Below the pieces are notes generated by a model. The model was not told the DNA's origin, ran no database searches, and worked only from the letters and a program-made list of their open reading frames with translations. Positions 25,446 through 34,351 of a stretch of DNA of 64,000 nucleotides are shown one piece after another (the first letter of the stretch is position 1; each line of letters opens with the position of its first letter). Position numbers and translations under genes: made by a program. Where the stretch lies: contig NZ_KB235914.1 in NCBI RefSeq assembly GCF_000332175.1, forward strand, positions 1,551,368 to 1,615,367, in the 5' to 3' direction. The stretch comes from Pseudanabaena sp. PCC 6802 (GTDB taxonomy: Bacteria; Cyanobacteriota; Cyanobacteriia; Pseudanabaenales; Pseudanabaenaceae).

Positions 25446-26929
25446 CTGGAGTTTAGACTAAAAAGTGGTAAAAAGCAGCCAGCCATTGCAGACTGACCGC
25501 TTGATGATGGAAGCTGAAAAGACTATAAAATCAACAGCTTCATCATGATTAGTTTGGATAAACTTGAGCAATTTCGCAAGTACACGTACGAAATTATAGG
25601 GAACGGGAGAGATGCGCTGTTCGACTTGATGGATGCGGTACTGACGAGTCGGAGTGTTTCATCGTTTGTGGAACTTTCGTTAAGCCCATTATTTCGGAGG
25701 GAGTGGTCGAGTATCTATGAAGCACTGCAAGATAGTCATCCTCCACGTGAAGACTTGATGAAGCAATACATACAGCAAATGCCGGCAGCAGAGGTGACGA
25801 TATTGGCGGGCGACCATACAGCCTGGTCGCGTCCCTATGCGGTGACATTACAAGAACGCACCTACGAACATCAACCTCAACCGGGAGTAGGAAGCAAACC
25901 TGTTACGGTGGGGCAAGGATACAGCACAATTGCCTGGATTCCAGAGTCAGAAGGGAGTTTTGCCTTACCGTTGCGGCATGAGCGGATCACCAGTTTCGAG
26001 AACCCGATTCAGAAAGCCGCTAGTCAGTTACGCTTGGTTTGTGCGGAAATTCCTGGGACTGTGCTTTTCCTGGGGGATGGCGAGTATGGGTGCGCACCAT
26101 TTTTGCAGCAAACAGCAGACATCCCGTGTATCAAGCTGCTCAGGCTACGCCCCAACCGGGTTCTGTATCATGCCCCAAAGGATTACGAGGGGCATGGGCG
26201 ACCCCATAAGCATGGAGAGAAATTTAGCCTCAAAGACTCTGACACTTGGTCTATTCCCCAAGCAGACATCACAATTGCAGAGCCTAAACTGGGACGATTG
26301 CAAATTCGTCGATGGCCAAACCTGCACTTAAAGCAAGCCGCAGACCATCCCTTTACACTCATTCTGGTCGAACGTCTTGATATGCCTGAATCGAAACCCC
26401 TGTGGTTGATTTGGGTCGCTAAAGACGAGCCAATCTTGAGTGAGGTATGGCAAAAATATCTGCGCAGATTTGCCATTGAGCATTGGTATCGCTTGGTGCG
26501 TCAACGTCTCCATTGGACAATCCCTCAGCTTTCTACCCCTGCTCAGATGGAGACTTGGTCGGACTTGATGCCTTTACTTACTTGGCAATTGTGGCTCGCT
26601 CGTGAACTTGTCCAAGACTCTCCTCTGCCTTGGCAGAAACCGATGACTAAATTGTCTCCTGGTCGAGTTGCAAATGCTTTTGCTTTAGTTTTGGTCAGGA
26701 TTGGCTCTCCTTCCCCTGACCCTAAACCTCGCGGTAAGTCTCCAGGTTGGCCTCTTGGGAAAAAACGAACCCAACGGATTCGTTATCCTACTGTCAAAAA
26801 ACGCTATGCCAAGCCCCTCAAAAAAGCTTCCGCTGCAACTGCTTAGCTCAACTTCTTCCCTTTTATCCTCTCTCTCGCTAGTTTCTATCTAGCGAGATGC
26901 TTCTTGTTGCCTTTTAGTCTAAACTCCAG
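25446..26929 (+). mobile_element. Complete insertion sequence with 18-bp inverted repeats and 6-bp target duplication
   Basis: Left end CTGGAGTTTAGACTAAAA (25446-25463) is exactly repeated in reverse complement at 26912-26929. The sequence TTGATA directly flanks both sides (25440-25445 and 26930-26935), a target-site duplication. The 1484-bp element carries a single transposase gene. Intact ends and duplication indicate recent insertion, into the spacer between the GMC gene and the convergent helicase gene. Confidence 0.95.
25545..26846 (+). CDS. DDE transposase of the IS at 25446-26929
   Basis: 433 residues, uninterrupted. It resembles the IS701/IS4-like group of cyanobacterial transposases: TILAGDHTAWSRPYA with the first aspartate near 87, VLFLGDGEYGCAPFL with the second near 177, and YLRRFAIEHWYRLVRQRLHWT with the catalytic glutamate near 312 (YREK-like region). 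The C-terminus is basic (KKRYAKPLKKAS), for DNA binding. Exact IS family assignment needs a database search. Confidence 0.85.
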   Translation: MISLDKLEQFRKYTYEIIGNGRDALFDLMDAVLTSRSVSSFVELSLSPLFRREWSSIYEALQDSHPPREDLMKQYIQQMPAAEVTILAGDHTAWSRPYAVTLQERTYEHQPQPGVGSKPVTVGQGYSTIAWIPESEGSFALPLRHERITSFENPIQKAASQLRLVCAEIPGTVLFLGDGEYGCAPFLQQTADIPCIKLLRLRPNRVLYHAPKDYEGHGRPHKHGEKFSLKDSDTWSIPQADITIAEPKLGRLQIRRWPNLHLKQAADHPFTLILVERLDMPESKPLWLIWVAKDEPILSEVWQKYLRRFAIEHWYRLVRQRLHWTIPQLSTPAQMETWSDLMPLLTWQLWLARELVQDSPLPWQKPMTKLSPGRVANAFALVLVRIGSPSPDPKPRGKSPGWPLGKKRTQRIRYPTVKKRYAKPLKKASAATA

Positions 26930-26946
26930 TTGATAGGATACCAATC

Positions 26947-26974
26947 GTAAGGGCGAACGGCCGTTCGCCCTTAC
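26947..26974. terminator. 28-bp palindrome, probable terminator of the helicase gene
   Basis: GTAAGGGCGAACGG is followed at once by its reverse complement. It lies 60 bp beyond the helicase stop (minus strand). A related but imperfect GGGCGAGCG/TTCGCCC sequence occurs at 19926. Confidence 0.5.
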
Positions 26975-27032
26975 AGAGGCGCATTCCCGATCGTGGTAGG
27001 TTATTTAATTGCGGATCCCTAATGGTTGTTGA

Positions 27033-29414
27033 CTAAACTGGCAAAACAAACTGAGGAAATTTTTGCGCCAAAGCTGAAATCGCAGGGCAGGCGGGCACGT
27101 TATCAATTCTACTGTCGAGATTATTCCAGTTAAAAGGCGTGCTACTACAGGCAGATAATACCAACAGGCGCTTGGCACGGGTCATGCCGACGTAAAGCAA
27201 GCGAAATTCCTCAGCTTGCTTGAGCATTTGACACTGCTCCCAGGCGATCGCTGGTGTCGGGATCGGTTCCTGATGAATCAACGCTCGAATTTGAGCGCGG
27301 GCAACCTCGGGATACGTGAAGTCGCCCAAGAACTTTACCGACTCCGGTAAAAATAATTTGCCCGGAAAGATGCGCTCGTGCAAAAAAGGCATGAATACCA
27401 CATCCCAGTCCAAGCCTTTGGCTTTGTGAAGGCTGATTACAGTCAACTGACCGGGTTTCATGTAGCGCCCTTCCAGGTTCTCCTCCTCCACCGCCTCAAA
27501 ATTTTCAGATAGGACGATCTCTTGCAAAGCGGCAATCGTGCTTGCCATCGTGTAGTTACCCACAAGTTGTTGGTTCAGGCGATCGCAGAGTTTATCCGCC
27601 GTTGCCAATTCCCCCTGGTCGTAGTCTAAGGTCATGGCAATAAAGGGAATGAGATTATAGAGAGGTAGTTCTAACTTGGCACGCAGTAGGCCGATGCATT
27701 TCGCCTGAGCAGAGGCGGCGATCGCTGTTGGCTCGGGATCGAGCATAGTGGGATAGAGGAATTGTTCCGGCGCGCTGGCAAGGGCATTGAGATCCTGCGG
27801 CTTGATAATTTGTCGTTCTGCCAATACACCTAAAGCGGCTTTGAGCAGATCGGGGGAATGGGGACGATCCATAAATTGCAGAATCGACAGCATATCGACT
27901 GGTACGCGAGAGCGGCGATCGCTTTGTTCCACGTCGTAGATGGGGATATCGTTGGCTTTCGACCATGCTTGTAGAGACGCACAAATAAATTTGCCCTGGT
28001 TGTGCTGGCGTACCAACACCGCCATACTGAGATTGCGATCGGCAGCGAATAGTTGCTTTGCCCTCACCCCAATTAACCTGGCTGTCTGCTCGATATCTTG
28101 AGGAAACTGAATTTCTACGCCTTTACCGAGTGGATCGGGGTTCGCATCGGGTTGCGGATCGTCGGGATCGACGGGATGGATATGTTGGGCGCGAAATGGC
28201 TTCTCGACTTTGCCATACTGCGATTGGTTTACCCATGCCAACACAAAATTAGCCGCCTCAATTACAGGTTTAGTACTGCGTCCAGCCCGATCGAGTTCCA
28301 CCAGCCGATTTTTGAGGGCGCAGCGATCGCAAAATTCATTAAAGAATCTAGGATCGGCAGTAGTAAATGTAGAGTTAATCGCCTGATTCGGATCGCCAAC
28401 CCTGATTAAATTACTAACTAAATTACTAACGATTGGGAGCGCACCCCTATCCTCATTTAACTCACCAGGAGTTGCACTAACGGTCGCAGGGGCAATGTCC
28501 GCGCTCTGGTTTTGTTCCCCTCTCCCTGAGGGGCTAGGGGTGAGGGGGGCAAGATCGAGTCCGGTTTCTTTCACATCTTCCGCTAAAATCTCCAGCAGTT
28601 TAGTTTGTAGCGGCGATGAATCCTGGGCTTCGTCTTCAAACACGGCAAAGATGCGTTCCTGCCAAAACTGGCGCACCGATGGGCGATCCAGGACTCGCAA
28701 CGCCCCCAGGATCATGTCGTCGTAGTCGATCGCGCCCTGCTGTCGCAGCAGGCGATCGTAGACCTCATACAACCCTGCTGCCACGGTCAGAATTTCACCC
28801 GCATCGCTGTAACGCAGATCGTCAGGCGTGAGGCGAGAACTCTTTGCCGTCGAGATCGCTTCTTTGGCGAGATTTGGTAAAACATCAGTACGCAGTACCG
28901 TCTGCCGCCGCATTCTTTCTGTATCCTCCCCATCAAATCCGATTCCCGCTACTAGTTCCTCGTATTGTTGTGGATTTTCCTTCAGCCACTGGATCGTTGC
29001 CCATCGAATCAGTCGCTGTTTCTGAGCGTCGGAAATAAGCTGTACGTCCGAGCTACCTAAACCGGATAATGCGGGCTGGGAAGTGGCTATGCTAAATGCT
29101 AAGCCATGCAATGTATTGACTGTAAACGCGCTTTGAGGCAGTTGCAACTTACTAAGCTCGTCGCGAACTTTCTTGCGAATATTGCTGGCGGCAGAGCGCG
29201 TAAATGTAACGATGACTAACTGCTGATTGCGGTTGAGCTTATATTTGGCAATAGCGATGGCGGCAGCGATCGCCATCCCCGTAGACTTGCCAGCCCCCGG
29301 TACGGCGGACACCGCTAATTCTCCCCCTTGCCAATCCGCCATAGCTTGCTGCCCAGAGCGCAGCATTGCCCGTAGATTATGCAGGTTATTGAGATCGGGA
29401 GCGTACGAGGTCAT
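27033..29414 (-). CDS. UvrD/Rep-family ATP-dependent DNA helicase
   Basis: 793 residues. Motif I VPGAGKST (38-45), Ia VTFTRSAASNI, motif II DEAQD (261-265), motif III LIRVGDPNQAIN (336-347), motif V VISLHKAKGLDWDVVF, motif VI LLYVGMTRAKRLLVLS. It is a superfamily 1A 3'-5' helicase acting in DNA repair or recombination. Between motifs II and III the chain holds an extra, low-complexity segment of about 50 residues (285-335, LAPLTPSPSGRGEQ...), encoded by repeat-like DNA. Start ATG 29414; the gene is divergent from surE with 72 bp between them. Confidence 0.9.
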   Translation of the reverse strand: MTSYAPDLNNLHNLRAMLRSGQQAMADWQGGELAVSAVPGAGKSTGMAIAAAIAIAKYKLNRNQQLVIVTFTRSAASNIRKKVRDELSKLQLPQSAFTVNTLHGLAFSIATSQPALSGLGSSDVQLISDAQKQRLIRWATIQWLKENPQQYEELVAGIGFDGEDTERMRRQTVLRTDVLPNLAKEAISTAKSSRLTPDDLRYSDAGEILTVAAGLYEVYDRLLRQQGAIDYDDMILGALRVLDRPSVRQFWQERIFAVFEDEAQDSSPLQTKLLEILAEDVKETGLDLAPLTPSPSGRGEQNQSADIAPATVSATPGELNEDRGALPIVSNLVSNLIRVGDPNQAINSTFTTADPRFFNEFCDRCALKNRLVELDRAGRSTKPVIEAANFVLAWVNQSQYGKVEKPFRAQHIHPVDPDDPQPDANPDPLGKGVEIQFPQDIEQTARLIGVRAKQLFAADRNLSMAVLVRQHNQGKFICASLQAWSKANDIPIYDVEQSDRRSRVPVDMLSILQFMDRPHSPDLLKAALGVLAERQIIKPQDLNALASAPEQFLYPTMLDPEPTAIAASAQAKCIGLLRAKLELPLYNLIPFIAMTLDYDQGELATADKLCDRLNQQLVGNYTMASTIAALQEIVLSENFEAVEEENLEGRYMKPGQLTVISLHKAKGLDWDVVFMPFLHERIFPGKLFLPESVKFLGDFTYPEVARAQIRALIHQEPIPTPAIAWEQCQMLKQAEEFRLLYVGMTRAKRLLVLSACSSTPFNWNNLDSRIDNVPACPAISALAQKFPQFVLPV
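28410..28562 (-). repeat. Repeat-derived in-frame insertion in the helicase gene
   Basis: Contains CCCCTCTCCCTGAGGGGC and GGGGTGAGGGG, the same CCCTCACCC/CTCTCCC vocabulary as the intergenic repeat at 32190-32290. It is translated as LAPLTPSPSGRGEQNQ without breaking the frame. Confidence 0.6.
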
Positions 29415-29486
29415 AGGTTATTTCCAAGGATTGCTATTTGCAACGGATAACTGAATAATCGATCGCTAGTAGCTGAGAACTGACTA

Positions 29487-30260
29487 ATGAATATTCTAAT
29501 TAGTAATGATGACGGCATCTATTCCCCTGGGGTTAAAGCTCTGGCTGATGCTCTCAGTCATGGCGAGCATGAAATTACTGTAGTTTGTCCCGATCGCGAA
29601 CGTTCCGCCACAGGTCACGCTCTTACTATCCATCACCCCCTCCGTGTCGAGGCGATCGAGAATGTCTACCATCCCTCAGTTAAAGCATGGGCTTGTTCTG
29701 GCACGCCCTCTGATTCGGTCAAGCTAGCTCTTGATGCCTTGATGAGCGATCGCCCTCAGTTAGTTCTTTCAGGTATTAATCGCGGTGCTAATCTGGGTAC
29801 GGATGTGTTGTATTCCGGCACGGTTTCGGCGGCGATGGAAGGAGTGCTAGAAGGAATACCCAGTATTGCCTTTAGTTTGACCAGTTTTACAGCAACGGAC
29901 TTCAGCGCAGCGGCAGAGTTTGCCAGTCGATTGGTAGGGGCGATCGCCCACCATCCCATTGACGAACCAGTATTATTTAATGTCAATATTCCTGCAATTC
30001 CTGCCGACGCCATTTGTGGCATAGTTGTAACTAAGCTGGGGATTAGACGCTATCGCGATATATTTGAAAAGCGGATCGACCCAAGAGGTAAAATCTACTA
30101 TTGGCTCTCGGGTGAAGTAGTAGAGGAAGATGTAACATCTGGTACCGATATACAAGCAATTCGGGATAATTACATAACCATTACTCCGTTGAAATACGAC
30201 CTCACGCTCGATCCCGGCTTACCTAAGTTAAAGGATTGGCTTTGTCTTGCCATGTTATAA
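29487..30260 (+). CDS. surE: 5'/3'-nucleotidase SurE
   Basis: 257 residues. Metal-site NDDG at 7-10, [14 protein letters not shown] near 35, [11 protein letters not shown] near 71, [28 protein letters not shown] near 92. It is a divalent-metal phosphatase that removes phosphate from nucleoside monophosphates. The start ATG is the first codon of the SurE motif ([10 protein letters not shown]). crr6 and csaB follow on the same strand. Confidence 0.95.
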   Translation: MNILISNDDGIYSPGVKALADALSHGEHEITVVCPDRERSATGHALTIHHPLRVEAIENVYHPSVKAWACSGTPSDSVKLALDALMSDRPQLVLSGINRGANLGTDVLYSGTVSAAMEGVLEGIPSIAFSLTSFTATDFSAAAEFASRLVGAIAHHPIDEPVLFNVNIPAIPADAICGIVVTKLGIRRYRDIFEKRIDPRGKIYYWLSGEVVEEDVTSGTDIQAIRDNYITITPLKYDLTLDPGLPKLKDWLCLAML

Positions 30261-30358
30261 ATATCCTTTATCTAACTGAAGACGAAATATATATCTTATG
30301 AATGTCGCCAAAATTAGCAGAAATAACCGAATAGATCGGTTAATCTTCAGGGAATTCT

Positions 30359-30838
30359 ATGTCAACCACGATTAATGTAAATCTGGCGTGTATAGAGAAT
30401 ATCGATATTACACCCGCCCGACTGATTTTAGATAAACTCCTGGCAGAGTCACCCCACGATCTAACTGGATTCGATCCGCAAATTCAGTTTGAAATTCTAT
30501 TTCCCCGCGAGCAGGGAGATCCGCGCGAGCTATCCGAAATTCCCGAGGTTCGTCTCTGGTTTATTCGTCTGGATGCCACTTACCCCTGGCTGCCTTACCT
30601 GCTTAACTGGCGCGCAGGCGAGCTAACTAGATATACAGCTATGCTAGTACCGCATCAGTTTAGCCGCACTGAGGGAATTGAATTCAACGCTGAAGCTCTA
30701 CAAATTTTTGTCATGCACAAAGTATTCATGATTTCGCAATGGCTAAAACAGCGAGGTATTAACAGTAATGAAAAACTACAGCACATGGCACAATCTTTAG
30801 GCTACGAAATTGATTCGGAATTCTTTACATTGTTATAA
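30359..30838 (+). CDS. crr6: CRR6-family NdhI maturation factor
   Basis: 159 residues, matching the cyanobacterial and chloroplast CRR6 family (formerly DUF1817): FEILFPREQGDPRELSEIPEVRLWFIRLDA, YPWLPYLLNWRAGELTRY, MLVPHQFSRTEGIEFN. In plants CRR6 is needed to assemble the NdhI subunit into the photosynthetic NDH-1 complex. The csaB start lies 10 bases after its stop, so the two are probably cotranscribed. Confidence 0.85.
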   Translation: MSTTINVNLACIENIDITPARLILDKLLAESPHDLTGFDPQIQFEILFPREQGDPRELSEIPEVRLWFIRLDATYPWLPYLLNWRAGELTRYTAMLVPHQFSRTEGIEFNAEALQIFVMHKVFMISQWLKQRGINSNEKLQHMAQSLGYEIDSEFFTLL

Positions 30839-30848
30839 ATTGAACTCA

Positions 30849-31883
30849 ATGCAGCGTGCAGTTTTATGCGGCTATTACGGCATGGGCAACGGTGGAGATG
30901 AAGCTCTCCTGGCATCCCTCCTCCAAATGTTGCCCTCCCACGTACAACCATTGGTATTGTCGGCAAACCCCAAAGCAACGGAAAAGCTCCATCAAGTAGA
31001 GAGTTGCGATCGCTATTCTGTCCGATCTTTACTCAGAGCTTTTAAGCGATCGGATGCGTTCATCTGGGGAGGCGGTAGTCTCATGCAAGATGCCACTAGC
31101 GCTCGCAATCCAATCTACTACGGCGGTCTGATGGGACTAGCCCGTGGCATGGGTTTAAATACAGTGGCATGGGCGCAGGGGATTGGCCCGCTACATCGCC
31201 CCTTCAGCCGCTGGATTACAAAATTGGCATTTAATGCTTGCGATCGCATCACCGTACGCGATAGTGGTTCGGCTCAACTACTGGCTGATTGGCAGATTCC
31301 CTGTATTATGGCACCCGATCCGGTGTGGGCGCTCAAAGCGGAACCAACCCCGCAGCTATTGTCGCTGCCATCTCCCAGGATCGCCGTTATGCTCCGCTCC
31401 CACCCTTTACTAACCAATGCTAAACTCACCTGCTCGATCGAGGCTCTCAAGTATCTGCAAGCGGCAACTGATGCCTATATACTGCTCGTGCCATTCCAAC
31501 CAAGCAAAGACGAGGAGATTGCGCGGCAAATTCATGCAAGTCTTCCTACTAAAAGTGCAATTATCGTGCAAGATAATCCACGCCTACTCAAAGGAATTTT
31601 CCAGGGTGTAGAAATGGCGATCGCCATGCGATTTCATGGATTAATTATGGCAGCAGCGGAGGGATGTCGCTGTAGTGCCATTAGTTACGATCCTAAGGTA
31701 ACCCGCCTGATGAGCGATCTGGGCATTCAAGGGTGGGAGCTAGCAGAGCTACCCGATCGCCCCGATGCGATCGGCAGAGAATGGGTAGAACAGTTCGCCA
31801 ACAGAGAGCCACTTAGTTCTGCCCAAATTAAATCTCTAGTAGATCGCGCGCTAATCCATACCCAAGTGCTCGCCGAATTATAG
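30849..31883 (+). CDS. csaB: Polysaccharide pyruvyl transferase CsaB
   Basis: 344 residues from ATG 30849. A longer frame from 30810 overlaps crr6 and adds nothing family-like. Characteristic blocks: LCGYYGMGNGGDEALLASLL, FIWGGGSLMQDATS, AWAQGIGPLHRP, ITVRDSGSAQLL, PDPVWAL, AIAMRFHGLIMAA. CsaB adds ketal-pyruvate to cell-wall polysaccharide, which in many bacteria anchors S-layer-homology proteins; cyanobacteria use SLH proteins in the outer envelope. Confidence 0.9.
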   Translation: MQRAVLCGYYGMGNGGDEALLASLLQMLPSHVQPLVLSANPKATEKLHQVESCDRYSVRSLLRAFKRSDAFIWGGGSLMQDATSARNPIYYGGLMGLARGMGLNTVAWAQGIGPLHRPFSRWITKLAFNACDRITVRDSGSAQLLADWQIPCIMAPDPVWALKAEPTPQLLSLPSPRIAVMLRSHPLLTNAKLTCSIEALKYLQAATDAYILLVPFQPSKDEEIARQIHASLPTKSAIIVQDNPRLLKGIFQGVEMAIAMRFHGLIMAAAEGCRCSAISYDPKVTRLMSDLGIQGWELAELPDRPDAIGREWVEQFANREPLSSAQIKSLVDRALIHTQVLAEL

Positions 31884-32015
31884 TTTCTATTACTTTTCCA
31901 TTACTTTTCCATTACTTTTTCATTACTTCTAGCAATCTAAGCTAATTGGCTTAGATACAGTTTCAGTTGTTGCTTTAGAAACATTTATAGAACTTACACG
32001 AAGTCCCCCTATAGC

Positions 32016-32128
32016 TATAGCGGTTTTCATATGAAAACGAGAAGGGGGTTTGGGGGCGTTGCCCCCAAGAAGGGGTTCCACCCCTTCACCCCGTCAATAA
32101 AACCTGTTCTCAATTGAAAAACGCTATA
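32016..32128. repeat. 113-bp palindromic element, family 1, copy B
   Basis: TATAGCGGTTTTCA at the left end and TGAAAAACGCTATA at the right, with one mismatch between the arms. Hairpins GGGGGCGTTGCCCCC and GAAGGGGTTCCACCCCTTC lie inside. Same length and orientation as copy A. Confidence 0.85.
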
Positions 32129-32130
32129 GA

Positions 32131-32145
32131 GTGGGCATTGCCCAC
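32131..32145. repeat. GTGGGCATTGCCCAC short palindrome
   Basis: Exact copy of the 15-bp palindrome at 12501, two bases beyond the end of palindromic element copy B. Confidence 0.6.
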
Positions 32146-33069
32146 CTTAGTACGCGTATATAGTTTACGCGATGTACAACTTTCCCCATTGCCCTCACCC
32201 TAAATCCCTCTCCCGCTCTGGGAGAGGGATTTTGACCGATTCCGGCTCTCCTTCTCCTACCTTGGGAGAAGGGGCTGGGGGATGAGGGAGTACGTTAGTT
32301 GCACATCGCGTTAGTTTAGAAAAGTTTATTTTGCGTGAGTTCTGAATAAACATTTCTATTTTAGATTGCTTATAGTTGTCTGTACCCAAAATGCTATTAA
32401 CTTCTGTTATGCAAACCTAGCATCTCTTTTGACCTGCAAGCACCCTCATAATTAAGGGTTAAAAGAGCAAGGACGGAATGTGGGTTTAGTCAATAGATCT
32501 CAACATTTTTCTTTTGGGGATAGGGGAATCCGATTCAGTGGCTAGTCCCCCTACCGTTAAGGAGAAGAGGTAGAGAGAGGCCAGTTTCAAGGGGAGCATC
32601 CCAGTTGTGCAATTACCCCTCCGCCTTCGGCACCTCCTCTTGGCAAGGGGAGGATGGGTGGGGTTATGAATCTGCCAACTTGAGATGCACCCGTTTCAAG
32701 TCTGTCAAACTCACGCGAACATGAGGTCATAAATGAGGGAATATGACTAAAGAAAAATATCAAACTGAGAAATTTTTTGGAAAATCGTAGCGAAAATGTA
32801 ATTTAGTTGATATCATTTTCTAAGAGTTTGAGATTAATGGGGAGCAGGTTAAGTCAACTGAGTTAGTCTATCGACCTTTAGTTTAGCCTTGTATTTTTGA
32901 AAAGCCTTGAAAGAGTCGTTTCTCCGATTGATGCTTTCTGTTCCGCAGGCGATTTCATACTTCACTAAGTTACGCTCGATAGCTAGACGATTGGAATAGT
33001 TCCTAAACCAATGTCTATCTACAATCTACCAATAAATTACCAATAAATTGACCCATTATCGTTTAATTC

Positions 33070-33618
33070 ATGAGTACAGACCTTATGTCACAGAAATCTG
33101 AAGTCCAACCAACTCTAGAATCCCTACAGTTCTATTATCAAACCATTGCAACTGATTACGAGAATATGGCTAAGCAAGCTCGGGAGCAGCTCGAGCATGT
33201 AGAGGCTATATTAAACTCTTCGGTTAAATCCAGCCCAACATCGGTTAAGCCTGCCGCTGCAGTAGCTCCGGCTGCTATCCTCACTGCTAAGGCTCCTACT
33301 CCAGCCCCGAGCAAGCCCGCTCCTATGCCTCGGATGCCCGCATCTAAGCGCGAAGCACCTGCCAGGCGCGGTTCCGCACCTAGATTTGTCAAGGCATACC
33401 AAAGCAAAACCATGCTTGATGCCATCGGACAAGTTTTACTAGAGCAAAGCGGTAATTCTGTGAGTATTGAAGATGTCGTTCAAGCTCTCTATGGTGACTT
33501 GAAGCCCAGCTTGTACAAGATTGCCAAGGATCGAGTTACCAAGGGCTTGTCCAAGGGCAAAGTGAATGGTATGTGGCAGAAAGTTGCCGGGCAACAAGGC
33601 TACTACACGATATCTTAA
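33070..33618 (+). CDS. Coiled-coil, Pro/Ala-linker, winged-helix-like protein
   Basis: 182 residues. An N-terminal helical part (about 12-50, LESLQFYYQTIATDYENMAKQAREQLEHVEAIL) could dimerise. A basic Pro/Ala-rich linker follows (55-110). The C-terminal 75 residues (AYQSKTMLDAIGQVLLEQSGNSVSIEDVVQALYGDL...KDRVTKGLSKGKVNGMWQKV...GYYTIS) look like a winged helix. No enzyme motif. A DNA- or RNA-binding regulator is plausible but not established. Start ATG 33070; a second in-frame ATG lies at 33085. Confidence 0.75.
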   Translation: MSTDLMSQKSEVQPTLESLQFYYQTIATDYENMAKQAREQLEHVEAILNSSVKSSPTSVKPAAAVAPAAILTAKAPTPAPSKPAPMPRMPASKREAPARRGSAPRFVKAYQSKTMLDAIGQVLLEQSGNSVSIEDVVQALYGDLKPSLYKIAKDRVTKGLSKGKVNGMWQKVAGQQGYYTIS

Positions 33619-33727
33619 GGAGATCTCTAGCAATTGAATCTTCTTAGGGGCAGGTTTAGCTCGGATCTAACGATTCCAGTCATTGATTGACTGTAAAACT
33701 TGCCACCATTTCTCTCAATTCAACTTG

Positions 33728-33747
33728 TAGGGTGGGCAATGCCCACC
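33728..33747. repeat. GTAGGGTGGGCAATGCCCAC short palindrome
   Basis: Another copy of the short palindrome family, here with the GTAGGG extension. The remaining 33619-33944 spacer carries the hairpin pair at 33820. Confidence 0.6.
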
Positions 33748-33819
33748 TGATACATTTGATTTGAAGTCTTTTTGCTGGAATCACCACGTCATTATTCGCT
33801 CTGAAGACTAACAGAGAGT

Positions 33820-33878
33820 AGCAGTGTCAGGTAACCTGGGCTAATGCCTGGGTTGGTTTGGGCACTGCTGTTTTTTTG
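33820..33878 (+). terminator. Two-tier hairpin with T-tract upstream of the MoaD-like gene
   Basis: Outer stem AGCAGTGTC (33820-33828) pairs with GGCACTGCT (33861-33869). Inside, AACCTGGGC and GCCTGGGTT form a second 9-bp stem with a TAAT loop, counting G-U pairs. TTTTTTT follows at 33871. It fits an intrinsic terminator with an unusual nested hairpin, or an attenuator ahead of the next gene. Confidence 0.6.
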
Positions 33879-33944
33879 TTAAACCTGAACCAAAAGGGAT
33901 AGCTATATGGCAGAATCGAGAAGGAATTTTTTGAAATAAAAATC

Positions 33945-34220
33945 ATGGCTGTTAAAGTTTTAATCCCCACACCCTTACAACAACTGACCAACAATCAAGC
34001 GACTGTAGAATGCGAAGGCAGCAACGTCTCCGAAATGATCGACTCTTTAGAGTCTAGCTGCCCGGGCATTAAAGCAAGGATTTGCGACGATCGAGGCAAT
34101 CTGCGCCGATTTGTTAATTTTTATGTAAACAGCGAAGATATTCGCTTCCTAGAAGGTGCTGGCACCAAACTCCAGGATGGAGATGAGGTAAGCATTATTC
34201 CAGCGATCGCGGGCGGTTAA
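33945..34220 (+). CDS. MoaD/ThiS-family sulfur carrier protein
   Basis: 91 residues with the beta-grasp pattern and the terminal Gly-Gly ([14 protein letters not shown]) that is adenylated and thiocarboxylated in this family. Related cyanobacterial proteins are often encoded beside threonine synthase and annotated MoaD-like; here no thrC, moa or thi gene is adjacent, so the pathway is open. It follows a strong hairpin/T-tract by 67 bp. Confidence 0.85.
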   Translation: MAVKVLIPTPLQQLTNNQATVECEGSNVSEMIDSLESSCPGIKARICDDRGNLRRFVNFYVNSEDIRFLEGAGTKLQDGDEVSIIPAIAGG

Positions 34221-34290
34221 CCAGCGACATTAGCTAGCGCGGTGCAGGCAATCGCCGACCGATCTCAAAAATTAACAGGCTATGAAGGTA

Positions 34291-34327
34291 GTAAGGAGTT
34301 ATATCTCTGCAGGATATAACTCCTTAC
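34291..34327. promoter_or_regulatory. Perfect 14-bp inverted repeat before corA
   Basis: GTAAGGAGTTATAT and ATATAACTCCTTAC are separated by nine bases and lie 25 bp before the corA start. There is no T-tract. The left arm contains AAGGAG, so the hairpin would hide a ribosome-binding-site-like sequence in the leader. Confidence 0.5.
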
Positions 34328-34351
34328 AATCTATAGTTGGTAAATATCGTT

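Larger units (their letters stand above)
31884..33069. other. Repeat-rich spacer of 1.2 kb
   Basis: No gene called. It holds a tandem TTTTCCATTAC run (about 31892-31926), palindromic element copy B, a GTGGGCATTGCCCAC palindrome at 32131, a CCCTCACCC...GAGGG element at about 32190-32290, and a G/C-rich hairpin region near 32610-32670. A 12-bp direct repeat (TACCAATAAAT) at 33025-33050 lies just before the next gene. The frame at 32195-32389 is a translation of the repeat and is rejected. Confidence 0.6.

Noticed and set aside
32195..32389. Minus-strand frame of 64 codons
   Set aside because: The PHPPAPSPKVGEGE-type sequence is the usual translation of a GAGGG/CCCTC intergenic repeat.
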